A stretch of DNA of 64,000 nt from Neisseria mucosa (lineage in GTDB: Bacteria > Pseudomonadota > Gammaproteobacteria > Burkholderiales > Neisseriaceae), in contig CP028150.1 of NCBI GenBank assembly GCA_003028315.1, forward strand, positions 1-64,000, written 5' to 3'. The notes beneath the pieces were generated by a model. It was not told the DNA's origin, made no database searches, and was given only the letters and a program-made list of their open reading frames with translations. The position numbers and the translations under genes are program-made. This document shows, piece after piece, positions 24,587-33,971 of this stretch (position 1 is the stretch's first letter; each line of letters starts with the position of its first letter).

Positions 24587-25876
24587 ATGAACCATAATAA
24601 ACATTACGGGACAATCGCCCATTGGTTCGGGGAAATGAGCCGCGGCTCCATTATTTGCGACGAGTCTTCGCAACGCATCTTTGCCAACCGCCAATCCCTC
24701 CACCCCGATTATCAAGAACCTGAAACCGGACACCGTGTCAGCTTTCAAATAGAAACGGAAAACAACCGCGCCGTCGCAAGGGGTGTCGAGCGCGTCAATC
24801 CGGGTTATAAAAACAATGACAGCGCGGTCATTACGCTGACCGACTGGGATTGGTCGAAGAATGGTGGTTATGGAATGGATGTTTCAAATGAAGGGCAGCC
24901 GGTCTTTGTGCTGGGACAGTTTCTTGCCGACCAAACCCGTACGCCTAGGGCGGGCGACCGCCTTGAAGGCACGCTCCGCCGCCATCCCAACGGACAATGG
25001 CTACTGGTCAATGCCGTTATCCGCAGTACGCCTGAGTCCGAACCCGAGCCTGAATCGATACACGCTGCGCCCGCCCAAAAAGCGCAAGGTCAAACCGTAC
25101 ACTTTTTCCGTCCGGAACACGGTCCTAAAGTTGAAGTCAAAATTGAGCAGCCGTTGGTTGCTGAAACCCGCTATCCCGCTCCGAAATCCGCCCAAAGAAA
25201 TCTGCTGCCACCCAATCAGGTTATGAGCGGTACGATTACCACATGGGATGATGCCAAAGGCTACGGCTTTATCCGTTTCGGCGACGAATCCCAAAATATT
25301 TTCTTCCACATCAGCGCGTACCATTACAATACCTGCCGTCCGCAAACAGGGCAGCGCGTCAGTTTCTACTGCAACCGCCCGATGGAAGGCAACCGCCAAC
25401 AAGCCGTCAAGGTTGTCCGACTGGGCGACGAAGCATTCCTGTTTGACGAATTGCCACCCGACTACAACAGGCTCAATATCGATATGCAGGCACTCCTGAT
25501 CAACAGCGTCATCGCCGTCGTTTTCCTGACCGTTGTCGCCGTGCTTTCCAATAAACTGTTTTTCATTTACGTCCTTATCAGTATCGCCGCCTTCATCCTC
25601 TATCAACAGGACAAGCAGACGGCGATGGAGTCCGCGCGCAAAATCAGACGTAAAAACGAATACCAAAACCGTATCCCAGAAAATAAACTGCACGCATTCA
25701 GCCTGCTGGGCGGCTGGCCCGGTGCATTGGTTGCGCGCGCCGCGTTCCGCCACAAAACCAAGAAAGTTCCTTTTGTTCAGATTTTCTGGCTGACAGTGGC
25801 AATAAATGTTGCCATTACCTATGCCCTGCTGATACATTACGCCGATAATCCTCTGACGAATTTTCTGAAAAACTAA
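24587..25876 (+). CDS. Membrane protein with cold-shock domains and DUF1294
   Basis: The product has 429 residues. A canonical cold-shock domain lies at about 207-272 (MSGTITTWDDAKGYGFIRF, NIFFHISAY, GQRVSFYC). Two earlier segments, about 5-72 and 78-145, show the same G-x-I/W...G...F/V...G-x-x-V pattern in degenerate form. The C-terminal 140 residues have helices and the KLHAFSLLGGWPGALVARAAFRHKTKK signature of DUF1294. RNA or DNA binding at the inner membrane is plausible; the function is unknown. It ends 20 bp before fabD and could be cotranscribed with it. Confidence 0.8.
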   Translation: MNHNKHYGTIAHWFGEMSRGSIICDESSQRIFANRQSLHPDYQEPETGHRVSFQIETENNRAVARGVERVNPGYKNNDSAVITLTDWDWSKNGGYGMDVSNEGQPVFVLGQFLADQTRTPRAGDRLEGTLRRHPNGQWLLVNAVIRSTPESEPEPESIHAAPAQKAQGQTVHFFRPEHGPKVEVKIEQPLVAETRYPAPKSAQRNLLPPNQVMSGTITTWDDAKGYGFIRFGDESQNIFFHISAYHYNTCRPQTGQRVSFYCNRPMEGNRQQAVKVVRLGDEAFLFDELPPDYNRLNIDMQALLINSVIAVVFLTVVAVLSNKLFFIYVLISIAAFILYQQDKQTAMESARKIRRKNEYQNRIPENKLHAFSLLGGWPGALVARAAFRHKTKKVPFVQIFWLTVAINVAITYALLIHYADNPLTNFLKN

Positions 25877-25895
25877 ACTGAAACAAAGGAATATC

Positions 25896-26822
25896 ATGTC
25901 TTTTGCATTTTTCTTCCCCGGTCAGGGTTCGCAAAGCCTCAATATGATGGACGGTTTCGCAGGACAATCGGTCGTAAAAAACACCTTCGACGAAGCTTCC
26001 GCCGTATTGGGTCAAGATTTGTGGGTGATGATTAACGGTACGGACGCCGACCTCATCGGGCAGACCGTGAATACGCAGCCCATTATGCTGGCTGCCGGTG
26101 TTGCCGTTTACCGTGCTTATCTTGAAGCGGGCGGCAAAACGCCTGCCGTCGTTGCCGGCCACAGCCTCGGCGAATACACTGCACTCGTTGCCGCCGGTGC
26201 ATTGGATTTTGCGGATGCAGTCAAACTCGTCCGCCTGCGCGCCGAACTGATGCAGTCTGCCGTGCCGCAGGGCGTAGGTGCGATGGCGGCAATCCTCGGC
26301 TTGGAAGATGAACAGGTTAAAGCCATTTGTGCAGAAGCCGCGCAAGGCGAAGTGGTCGAAGCCGTCAACTTCAATTCGCCCGGACAAGTCGTGATCGCGG
26401 GCAATGCCGCCGCCGTCGAGCGCGCCATGAACGCCGCCAAAGAAGCGGGAGCCAAACGCGCGCTGCCGCTGCCTGTATCCGTTCCTTCACATTGCAGCCT
26501 GATGAAGCCTGCTGCGGAAAAACTTGCCGAAGCGCTCAAAACCGTTGAAATCAAACAACCGCAAATCCGCGTCATCCATAATGCCGATGTTGCCGCTTAC
26601 GACGATGCAGAGAAAATCAAAGACGCGCTTGTCCGCCAACTTTACAGCCCTGTGCGCTGGACGGAAACCGTCAATGCGCTGGTTGCTGAAGGCATTGCCG
26701 AATCCGCCGAATGCGGACCGGGCAAAGTGTTGGCAGGTTTGGCAAAACGTATCAACAAAGAAGCCGTGTGCAGCGCTTTGACCAATTCCGAACAAGTTGC
26801 TGCCTTTATCGAAGCGCATTAA
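25896..26822 (+). CDS. fabD: Malonyl-CoA:ACP transacylase
   Basis: FabD loads malonate onto acyl carrier protein. The 308 residues show FFPGQGSQS at the N-terminus, the active Ser in VAGHSLGEYTALVAAG, the Arg in VRLRAELMQ and the catalytic His in VPSHCSLM. ECGPGKVLAGLAKRI is near the C-terminus. AAAGGA lies upstream of the ATG. It is separate from fabH and fabG, so the fatty-acid genes are scattered here. Confidence 0.97.
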   Translation: MSFAFFFPGQGSQSLNMMDGFAGQSVVKNTFDEASAVLGQDLWVMINGTDADLIGQTVNTQPIMLAAGVAVYRAYLEAGGKTPAVVAGHSLGEYTALVAAGALDFADAVKLVRLRAELMQSAVPQGVGAMAAILGLEDEQVKAICAEAAQGEVVEAVNFNSPGQVVIAGNAAAVERAMNAAKEAGAKRALPLPVSVPSHCSLMKPAAEKLAEALKTVEIKQPQIRVIHNADVAAYDDAEKIKDALVRQLYSPVRWTETVNALVAEGIAESAECGPGKVLAGLAKRINKEAVCSALTNSEQVAAFIEAH

Positions 26823-26846
26823 GTTTGCCGCTTGTTATGTTTCAGA

Positions 26847-26876
26847 CGACCTTTCTTAATGAAAGGTCGTTTTTTA
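26847..26876 (+). terminator. Terminator of fabD
   Basis: ACGACCTTTC-TTAAT-GAAAGGTCGT followed by TTTTTT forms a perfect 10-bp stem. Only the first arm carries a complete DUS. Confidence 0.88.
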
Positions 26877-26929
26877 ATGTCTGTCGGTTGTGTTCGGATA
26901 GGGGAGGGAATAGCAACAGGGGGATGTTT

Positions 26930-27036
26930 TATAGTGGATTAACTTTAAACCAGTACGGCGTTGCCTCGCCTTGCCGTACTGTCTGTACTGTCTGCGGCTT
27001 CGTCGCCTTGTCCTGATTTAAAGTTAATCCACTATA
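26930..27036. repeat. Correia repeat enclosed element, 107 bp
   Basis: TATAGTGGATTAACTTTAAA opens the element and CTTTAAATCAGGACAAGG closes it on the other strand. The internal part is GTACGGCGTTGCCTCGCCTT. It lies in the 408-bp fabD-msbA gap, which also holds a lone DUS (27073) and a TATAAT (27159-27164), a possible -10 for msbA. Confidence 0.9.
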
Positions 27037-27230
27037 CATTCCAGTTCACTATCAATTTATTTTGAACATTTAAGGTCGTCTGAAAAAACTTTACAGAAAT
27101 AAAAATTGTTATTCATTTAAAAACAGCAATTTCGTCGCGTCAGCATCTTCGTTGCGATATAATCATAAGCTTTACCAATCCGATAGATTGACAAAACATT
27201 CAATCTGCATCATTCCGGAACACCGAGCCA

Positions 27231-29084
27231 ATGATAGAAAAACTGACCTTCGGCCTGTTTACCCAAGAAGATTCGCGCAGCTTCATGCGCTTGATGGCTT
27301 ATATCCGCCCTTATAAAACACGCATCATCTTTGCTTTAATTGCTATCTTCGGCGTTGCCGCCACCGAAAGCTACCTCGCCGCCTTCATTGCACCCTTGGT
27401 CAACCAAGGCTTCGCCCCGCCTTCCGCGCCGCCCGAACTCAATACCGCAGGCGGCATCGTCGCCACGCTGCAAAATTGGAAAGACCAATTTACTTACCTG
27501 ATTTGGGGGACGCCCAATAAAGTCTGGGTCGTGCCGGTATTTTTTATCTTTTTGGTCATCATTCGAGGCATCAGCCGCTATGTCAGCACATATCTGCTGA
27601 CTTGGGTCTCCGTTATGGCAATCAGCCATCTGCGCCGCGATATGTTTGCCAAGATGCTGCAACTTTCTTCCAAATTCCATCAGGAAACCCCGTCCGGTAC
27701 GGTTTTGATGAATATGGTGCAAATGGCGGAACAATCCATCAGCAACGCCAGCAATGTATTTATCGTGCTGACCCGCGACACCATGATTGTCATCGGTTTG
27801 GTCTGCGTCCTGCTTTATTTGAACTGGCAGCTCAGCTTGGTCGTCGCCCTGATGTTCCCGCTGCTGTCTTTGTTGTCCCGCTATTACCGTAATCGTCTGA
27901 AAGACATTATTGCGGGAGCGCAACTCAGTATCGGTACCATGAACAATGTCGTCAACGAAGTCCATCAAGGACATCGTGTAGTCAAACTCTTCGGCGGCCA
28001 ACGTCAGGCTGCCGAACGCTTCACCGCTGTCAATGACACCATCGTCCGTCTCGGTAAAAAAATCACCCAAGCCACTGCCGCGCGTTCTCCATTCAGCGAA
28101 CTGATTGCGTCGTTTGCTTTGGCTATTGTCATCTTTATCGCCCTTTGGCAGAGCCAACAAGGACATACCACCATCGGCGAATTTATGGCGTTTATCGTTG
28201 CCATGCTGCAAATGCTCAGTCCGATTAAAAACTTGGCGAACATCAGCATCCCCATGCAGACCATGTTTATTGCTTCTGATGCCGTTTGCCAATTCCTCGA
28301 TACCGAGCCTGAAAAAGATAACGGTACAAAAATCCTGACCAATGTCGAAGGTCGTCTGAAATTTGATAACGTCGATGTCCGCTACCACACAGACGGTAAA
28401 AAAGCCTTGGACAGCTTTAATCTCGATATCCGCAAAGGCGAACGCGTAGCCCTGGTCGGCCGCTCAGGCAGCGGTAAATCTACTGCCGTCAACCTGCTTC
28501 CGCGTTTCGTCGAACCGAGCTCGGGCGCGGTTTATTTGGATGATGTAAATATCGAAGACATCAAACTCGACAACCTGCGCTCCCAGTTCGCCCTTGTTTC
28601 GCAAGATGTCTTTTTGTTTGAAGGCACGCTTTGGGAAAACGTCCGTTACAGCCGTCCCGATGCCACTGAAGAAGAAGTATTGGCAGCCCTCAAAGCCGCG
28701 AATTTGCAAGATTTGGTTGAAAGCTCGCCGCATGGTTTGAACCAACAGATAGGTGCAAACGGCAATCAGCTCTCCGGCGGTCAGCGTCAACGTGTCGCCA
28801 TCGCTCGCGCCATTCTGAAAGACGCCCCCATCCTGCTTTTGGATGAAGCCACCAGCGCGCTGGACAACGAATCCGAACGCCTTGTGCAGCAAGCCCTCGA
28901 ACGCCTGATGGAAAACCGCACCAGCATCATCGTCGCCCACCGACTGACCACTGTCGAACAAGCCGACCGCATTATTGTTATGGATGAAGGCCATATTGTC
29001 GAACAAGGCACGCATGGTGAGCTGATGGCGCAAAACGGTTACTATGCCATGCTGCGTAATATGCCAAAGCAGGCAGCAGGTTGA
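27231..29084 (+). CDS. msbA: Lipid A export ABC transporter MsbA
   Basis: MsbA flips lipid A-core across the inner membrane before Lpt-mediated export. The 617-residue half-transporter has six N-terminal transmembrane helices (through about 330). The nucleotide-binding domain has Walker A VGRSGSGKSTAVN, Q-loop VSQDVFLFEGTLWENVRY, signature LSGGQRQRVAIARA, Walker B ILLLDEATSALDN and H-loop IIVAHRLTTV. A DUS core encodes EGRLKFD at the domain junction. The following glycosyltransferase genes suggest a shared envelope-glycan role, although a DUS pair separates them. Confidence 0.95.
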   Translation: MIEKLTFGLFTQEDSRSFMRLMAYIRPYKTRIIFALIAIFGVAATESYLAAFIAPLVNQGFAPPSAPPELNTAGGIVATLQNWKDQFTYLIWGTPNKVWVVPVFFIFLVIIRGISRYVSTYLLTWVSVMAISHLRRDMFAKMLQLSSKFHQETPSGTVLMNMVQMAEQSISNASNVFIVLTRDTMIVIGLVCVLLYLNWQLSLVVALMFPLLSLLSRYYRNRLKDIIAGAQLSIGTMNNVVNEVHQGHRVVKLFGGQRQAAERFTAVNDTIVRLGKKITQATAARSPFSELIASFALAIVIFIALWQSQQGHTTIGEFMAFIVAMLQMLSPIKNLANISIPMQTMFIASDAVCQFLDTEPEKDNGTKILTNVEGRLKFDNVDVRYHTDGKKALDSFNLDIRKGERVALVGRSGSGKSTAVNLLPRFVEPSSGAVYLDDVNIEDIKLDNLRSQFALVSQDVFLFEGTLWENVRYSRPDATEEEVLAALKAANLQDLVESSPHGLNQQIGANGNQLSGGQRQRVAIARAILKDAPILLLDEATSALDNESERLVQQALERLMENRTSIIVAHRLTTVEQADRIIVMDEGHIVEQGTHGELMAQNGYYAMLRNMPKQAAG

Positions 29085-29085
29085 T

Positions 29086-29143
29086 TTTCAGACGACCCGT
29101 CGGTCAGTTGAAGGACGATTTGTCTAAAAGGTCGTCTGAAAAC
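29086..29143. terminator. Inverted DUS pair between msbA and glycosyltransferase gene
   Basis: ATTTTCAGACGACCC and AGGTCGTCTGAAAAC flank a 30-base loop. There is no T run on the 3' side, so read-through into the next gene is plausible. Confidence 0.45.
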
Positions 29144-29196
29144 ACCGAATCGCAAGACAAGGAAGGCTGCCGAACAGACAGAAAGGAACTATCCGC

Positions 29197-32100
29197 ATGA
29201 ATCGTCAAGCCCAGTCCCCCACCGTCTCCGTGATGATTCCTTACTACAACTGTAAGGAATACATTGTAGAAACCATCCAGTCCGTCCTTAGCCAAAGCCA
29301 TCAGAATTTTGAAATCATCATTGTTGACGACGGCTCCGACCCGGAACACGCCGATTATTTGAAGGGGTTTCTGGCGGACAAGCCCGCAATACGTTACGCC
29401 GTACAAAACAATCAAGGCGTTGCTGCCGCCCGAAACCATGCCGCGCGGCTGGCGGGGGGCAAATACTTCCTGTTTCTCGATTCAGACGACCTCATCCTGC
29501 CGGATTACATCGAAAAATGCGTCACGGTTTTGGAAAACAATCCCGACTGCAAGCTGGTGTATCCGTTGGCGGAATATTTCGATGCGCAAGAAGGCTTATG
29601 GAATCTGCCGGATTATGACGGTTTGGAAAGTCTGTTGAAGGGGAACCGTATCCCTATCATTTCTATGCATCGTGCCGAGGATTTCGTCTCTTTGGGTGGG
29701 TTTGATGAAAACCTGACAACACATGAAGATTGGGATCTTTGGATACGCCTCTTAAGCAACGGCGGAACCGTTATCCGTATTCCGGAAGTATTGTTCCGCT
29801 ACCGCAAACGCCGTGACGGGTCATCGCTGATTAACCGCTTGGAACAAAATCCTGATTTAAACCGCGAAGACTGGCAAAAAGTCTACGAAAAAAACCGCGT
29901 TCTGTTTATGCAATATCATTTGGGATATTCCGACTGTATTCAAAAAATATCCTTATTAGAACAACAAATCCAATCTTTATCAGAATTAAACCTTCAATTG
30001 CGAGAAGACAATACCAATATGCAAAATCAAAACCAAGAATTACAGCATGTAATGGCAAAACTGCTGCAACAAACCGAACTGTCTGTCGAACAGACTGAAT
30101 TTCTGCAACAGCAAATTGAAATGCTGTTGCGTAACAGTACCGTAGAAGAGCAATTAGAAGAACAAGAAAAACAAATCAAACTGCTGAAAAAACAAATTGA
30201 TACCTTGCAGCAGGAAAAGCAATCGCTGGAGCAAAGTATTCATAAAGAAAACCGGAGATTGGCAAAATACAAAGGGTTGTGGACGGTTAAGGTATTCAAG
30301 CCTTTCGTTAAAACCGAACAGGCCATCAGCTCTGCCAACCGCTACCGCAAAGGCTTCCGTTTTTTGGTACGCGAGAAGGGCAGTATCGGCAAGGCATATC
30401 AGTTTTTACGCCGCCATTACAAGCAAACCCATTCGATTAAAAGCGTGAAACAGATATTGAAAGCCGTCAGTTCTGCATCGGCTTTTGAGCATTCGATTCA
30501 GGCAGACTCAATTCCGCAAACGTTTATCCATCGGCTGACCAAACACGCTGCCGACACGCTTGCGCCTAAAGTTGCCATCATTGCCGAACTTAGTATTCCG
30601 CAATGCAAAAAATACCGCGTTATCCAAAAGCAGGAAATGCTTGAAGAGCTGGGTATTCCTTGTTCCGTGACTTCATGGACGGACAGCAACGAAGCCAAGA
30701 AACAGATTTCTTTGGCAAGTTTGGTGATTTTCTACCGCGTTCCCGGTTTTGACAGCGTAATGGATTTAATTGCGGAATGCCGTCGTCTGAACATCAAAAC
30801 ATTATGGGATGTTGATGATTTGATTTTTGACGAAGATGTCCTGAAAACCAGCAGCACCATCAACTCGCTTGAACCGGCTGAAAAAGAAGGCGTAATCAAC
30901 GGCGCGAAACTTTACCGGCAAGCCATGTTGGCGTGCAACGAAGGCATCGCTTCGACTTCCGGGCTGGCAAAAGCCATGAAGGAAGCAGGTTTGGAAACCA
31001 TTTATGTGGTTGAAAACGCGTTGGATGATGAAACGCTGGCAGCGGCACGCAGCATTGAGGGTCGTCTGAAAAAACAAGAAGACGGTTTGATTCGGATTAT
31101 TTACGGGTCGGGCACCAAAACGCACAACATCGACTTTTTGGAAGCCGCTCCCGCACTTGCCAACATATTGAAAGAAAATCCGAATGTCAGGTTCAGGATC
31201 ATCGGCTATTTGGAGCTGCCCGAATATTTCGATGAAGTACAAAGCCAAATCGAGCGCATCCCATTTTGCAACTATACGGAATACCTGACTTATTTGTCCG
31301 AATGCGACATCAGCATCGCGCCTTTGGAAAACTTCGTTTTCAACGATGCCAAGAGCAACATCAAATACCTTGAAGCATCGATTACCAAAGTGGCGTCCAT
31401 ATGTTCGCCAAGGGCGGCTTTCGCCGATGTGATTGTTAACGGCGAAAACGGCTTTCTGGCAGACAACGAACAGCAATGGCATGAAGCGTTCGACACCCTG
31501 ATTCAAAATTCCGAGTTGCGCGACAGTATGGCGCAGGCGGCATACCGTACGGTCACGGAAACATACAGCCCGCAAGCCATCGGCAGCACGCAGCTTGCAT
31601 CCGCCGTCCGTTTTGAATCTGCAGCAAAAGGGAAAACCAAAGTCTTATCGTTTAATGTTTATTATCATCCGCAATCGTTTGGTGGGGCGACCATCGTTGC
31701 CGAGCAACTGAACAAACTGCTTGCCGATGAAGAAGCCTACGAAATATATGCGGTAACGACTTTGCCGATGAAGAGCTGGCTGCCGCCGTACAGCGTTATC
31801 CGTTATGAATACGGCAAAGTGACCGTGTTTGGCGTTGCCGTTCCTTCAGAAGATGCAGCCGCCCACGAAAACCCGCGTTTTGATGCAGCTGTCAAAGACA
31901 TCATCGAACTCGTACAGCCCGACATCGCTCATATCCACTGCATTCAAAGCATGGGCGTCGGTATGGTCGATATTTGTCGGGAAGCTGGTGTCAAAACCCT
32001 CGTTACCCTGCATGACGCATGGTGGATTTGTCCGAACCAGTTCATGCTTGACGAAAATGAAGTCTTCCGCGAGCAATGGAATACCGAAGACGAACGGAGC

Positions 32101-32808
32101 AAAACCATAGCCCGCGCCTTGGCAAAAATCGATATGTTGCTTGCGCCCAGCAAATATTTTGCCGAACTGCATGAAAAAACCTTGGGCAGGAACGTCCTCG
32201 TCAACAAAAACGGTGTTACCCGCCCCTTGGGTCAAATATCCAAACGGAAAAAAGACGTTATCCGCTTCGGCTATGTCGGCGGAAAAACCAAAATCAAAGG
32301 CGTTCATCTGATTTTGGAAGCTTTCAGGAAATACCGTTTCCCCAATACCGAACTGGTTGTCGTGGACAATATGCTCAACGTCGGCGCACGTTCGTTCTTT
32401 GATAGCGATTTCGACGGCGTGGAACGCTTCCGTATCGAACCTGCTTACAGCCAAGACACCATCGACTATTTCTTCTCGGAAATCGATGTTTTGCTGTTCC
32501 CGACCCAATGGAAAGAAAGTTTCGGTTTGACGGTCAGGGAAGCAGTGTTGCGTGATGTTTGGGTAATCGCCACGGATGCAGGCGGTGTGTCCGAAGACAT
32601 TATCGACGGCGAAAACGGCACGGTCATTCCGTTTGACAGCGGCGTGGAAGAATTGAGCCGCGCCATTGCCGAAGTTTGCGAACGCTATCAAGCAATGGAC
32701 GACGGCGCAGTCATTGAACTGCCGAAAAGCCATATTCGGACTTTTGCGGAACAAAAAGACGAATTGGCAGGCCTATATCAAGAAATACTGTCGAACCAAG
32801 CAGATTGA
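29197..32808 (+). CDS. Giant multi-domain glycosyltransferase (GT2 + coiled coil + two GT-B modules)
   Basis: The 1203-residue cytoplasmic protein has several modules. Residues 8-230 are a GT2 domain: VSVMIPYYNCKEYIVETIQS, IIIVDDGSD, FLFLDSDDLILPDYI (DxD) and HEDWDLWIRL. Residues about 250-360 form a Gln/Glu/Leu coiled coil. Residues about 455-815 look like a GT-B module (TLWDVDDLIFDED, IRIIYGSGTKTHNIDFLEAAPAL, NIKYLEASITKVASICS). Residues about 835-1200 are a GT4 module (FGGATIVAEQLNKLL, HDAWWICPNQFM, GKTKIKGVHLILEAF, KESFGLTVREA). It probably builds a repeated surface glycan; acceptor and sugars are unknown. AGAAAGGAA precedes the ATG. Confidence 0.85.
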   Translation: MNRQAQSPTVSVMIPYYNCKEYIVETIQSVLSQSHQNFEIIIVDDGSDPEHADYLKGFLADKPAIRYAVQNNQGVAAARNHAARLAGGKYFLFLDSDDLILPDYIEKCVTVLENNPDCKLVYPLAEYFDAQEGLWNLPDYDGLESLLKGNRIPIISMHRAEDFVSLGGFDENLTTHEDWDLWIRLLSNGGTVIRIPEVLFRYRKRRDGSSLINRLEQNPDLNREDWQKVYEKNRVLFMQYHLGYSDCIQKISLLEQQIQSLSELNLQLREDNTNMQNQNQELQHVMAKLLQQTELSVEQTEFLQQQIEMLLRNSTVEEQLEEQEKQIKLLKKQIDTLQQEKQSLEQSIHKENRRLAKYKGLWTVKVFKPFVKTEQAISSANRYRKGFRFLVREKGSIGKAYQFLRRHYKQTHSIKSVKQILKAVSSASAFEHSIQADSIPQTFIHRLTKHAADTLAPKVAIIAELSIPQCKKYRVIQKQEMLEELGIPCSVTSWTDSNEAKKQISLASLVIFYRVPGFDSVMDLIAECRRLNIKTLWDVDDLIFDEDVLKTSSTINSLEPAEKEGVINGAKLYRQAMLACNEGIASTSGLAKAMKEAGLETIYVVENALDDETLAAARSIEGRLKKQEDGLIRIIYGSGTKTHNIDFLEAAPALANILKENPNVRFRIIGYLELPEYFDEVQSQIERIPFCNYTEYLTYLSECDISIAPLENFVFNDAKSNIKYLEASITKVASICSPRAAFADVIVNGENGFLADNEQQWHEAFDTLIQNSELRDSMAQAAYRTVTETYSPQAIGSTQLASAVRFESAAKGKTKVLSFNVYYHPQSFGGATIVAEQLNKLLADEEAYEIYAVTTLPMKSWLPPYSVIRYEYGKVTVFGVAVPSEDAAAHENPRFDAAVKDIIELVQPDIAHIHCIQSMGVGMVDICREAGVKTLVTLHDAWWICPNQFMLDENEVFREQWNTEDERSKTIARALAKIDMLLAPSKYFAELHEKTLGRNVLVNKNGVTRPLGQISKRKKDVIRFGYVGGKTKIKGVHLILEAFRKYRFPNTELVVVDNMLNVGARSFFDSDFDGVERFRIEPAYSQDTIDYFFSEIDVLLFPTQWKESFGLTVREAVLRDVWVIATDAGGVSEDIIDGENGTVIPFDSGVEELSRAIAEVCERYQAMDDGAVIELPKSHIRTFAEQKDELAGLYQEILSNQAD

Positions 32809-32810
32809 TG

Positions 32811-32854
32811 TTTTCAGACGACCCTTTCGATGGCAGCAAAGGGTCGTCTGAAAA
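32811..32854 (+). terminator. DUS-pair hairpin after the giant glycosyltransferase gene
   Basis: TTTTCAGACGACCCTTTCG and its complement AAAGGGTCGTCTGAAAA form an extended 17-bp stem around a 10-base loop. Confidence 0.65.
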
Positions 32855-32951
32855 TGACAGCGAATGAACTTAATCCCGTACGGTGTTGACTTATCGAAAC
32901 TAATTTTCACTGCATTAAAGCACCTACAATTAACCACACCACACCTAAATC

Positions 32952-33962
32952 ATGAATAAAACCATCATCCTAGCCGTTCCCTATATGTACGGGTTGGACA
33001 AGTGCATAGAGAAAAACCTGCGCTTCCACGGCTTCAATATCATCAATCTCTGTTACGACGACAGGGACTCATACTATCCGCACATAGGCTGCCGTATTCT
33101 CGGTTTGTATCATAAACACATTAAAAAAGACGGCGATTACAAGAAAAAACTGAAATATTCCCGCTACCGCAAGCAGATAACCGAAAAACTGGCTTCCTTG
33201 GAAGGCGGCAAAGCAGACTATGCCCTCTGCCTCCGCGCCAATATTTATCCCAAAGAAATCATCGCCGCTATCCGAGAGCACAGCAAGATATGCGTTAACT
33301 ATCAATATGACGGTATCGACCGTTTTCCCGACATCATCGAATATTTGCCTTATTTCGACTGCTGCTGGGTGTTCAATAAAAACGATGTGGAGAAATACCC
33401 CCAATATCATTTTAAAGCAACCACCAATTTCTATTTCGATTTCCCGATTGAAAGAGAGGGGAGGGTGGAAGGTCTTTATTTTTTAGGAGGTTATGAAGAA
33501 CGAAGAGAACATCAAACCTCCGTTTTTCTCGATGAAGCACGCAGACTGGGGCTGTCTTTGGATTTCCACATCTACTGCAAAGACGACCGCGCAAGCAAAA
33601 TTTTCGGCAACGACGGCATTACCTATTTGGACAGACAAAGCATCCTGAGCTTCGAGCAAAACCTGCAAAAGGTCAAAAACTGCCTGGCAATCGTCGATTT
33701 TGTCCAATTTGAAAATTACGGCCTGTCTTTCCGCGTATTCGACGCCCTGTGTTTCGACAAAAAACTGATTACCACCAATCAGGCCGTAGCGGAATGCGAC
33801 TTCTACCATCCCGACAACATCTTCATTTGGAACGGAGAAAGCCTTGATGGATTGGAAGACTTTTTCAGACGACCTTACCATCCCGTTTCCGAAGAAATAA
33901 AAAACAAATACGCCTTCGGCAACTGGGTTCGCCGAATCCTCGACATATCAGACAAAGCATAA
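32952..33962 (+). CDS. Putative GT-B glycosyltransferase, paralogue 1
   Basis: The 336-residue protein has no signal peptide or membrane helix. It shares a full-length pattern with the next gene: GGKADYALCLRANIYPKE, VNYQYDGIDRFPDI, ATTNFYFDF, YGLSFRVFDALCFDKKLITTN and FYHPDNIFIWNGESLDGL. The last two resemble the nucleotide-sugar-binding half of CgeB-type GT-B enzymes. The assignment is by fold-like pattern only. A DUS core near the end encodes FFRRPYHP. It lies 10 bp before its paralogue and 144 bp after the giant enzyme, consistent with one glycan operon. Confidence 0.7.
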   Translation: MNKTIILAVPYMYGLDKCIEKNLRFHGFNIINLCYDDRDSYYPHIGCRILGLYHKHIKKDGDYKKKLKYSRYRKQITEKLASLEGGKADYALCLRANIYPKEIIAAIREHSKICVNYQYDGIDRFPDIIEYLPYFDCCWVFNKNDVEKYPQYHFKATTNFYFDFPIEREGRVEGLYFLGGYEERREHQTSVFLDEARRLGLSLDFHIYCKDDRASKIFGNDGITYLDRQSILSFEQNLQKVKNCLAIVDFVQFENYGLSFRVFDALCFDKKLITTNQAVAECDFYHPDNIFIWNGESLDGLEDFFRRPYHPVSEEIKNKYAFGNWVRRILDISDKA

Positions 33963-33971
33963 ACAGACACC

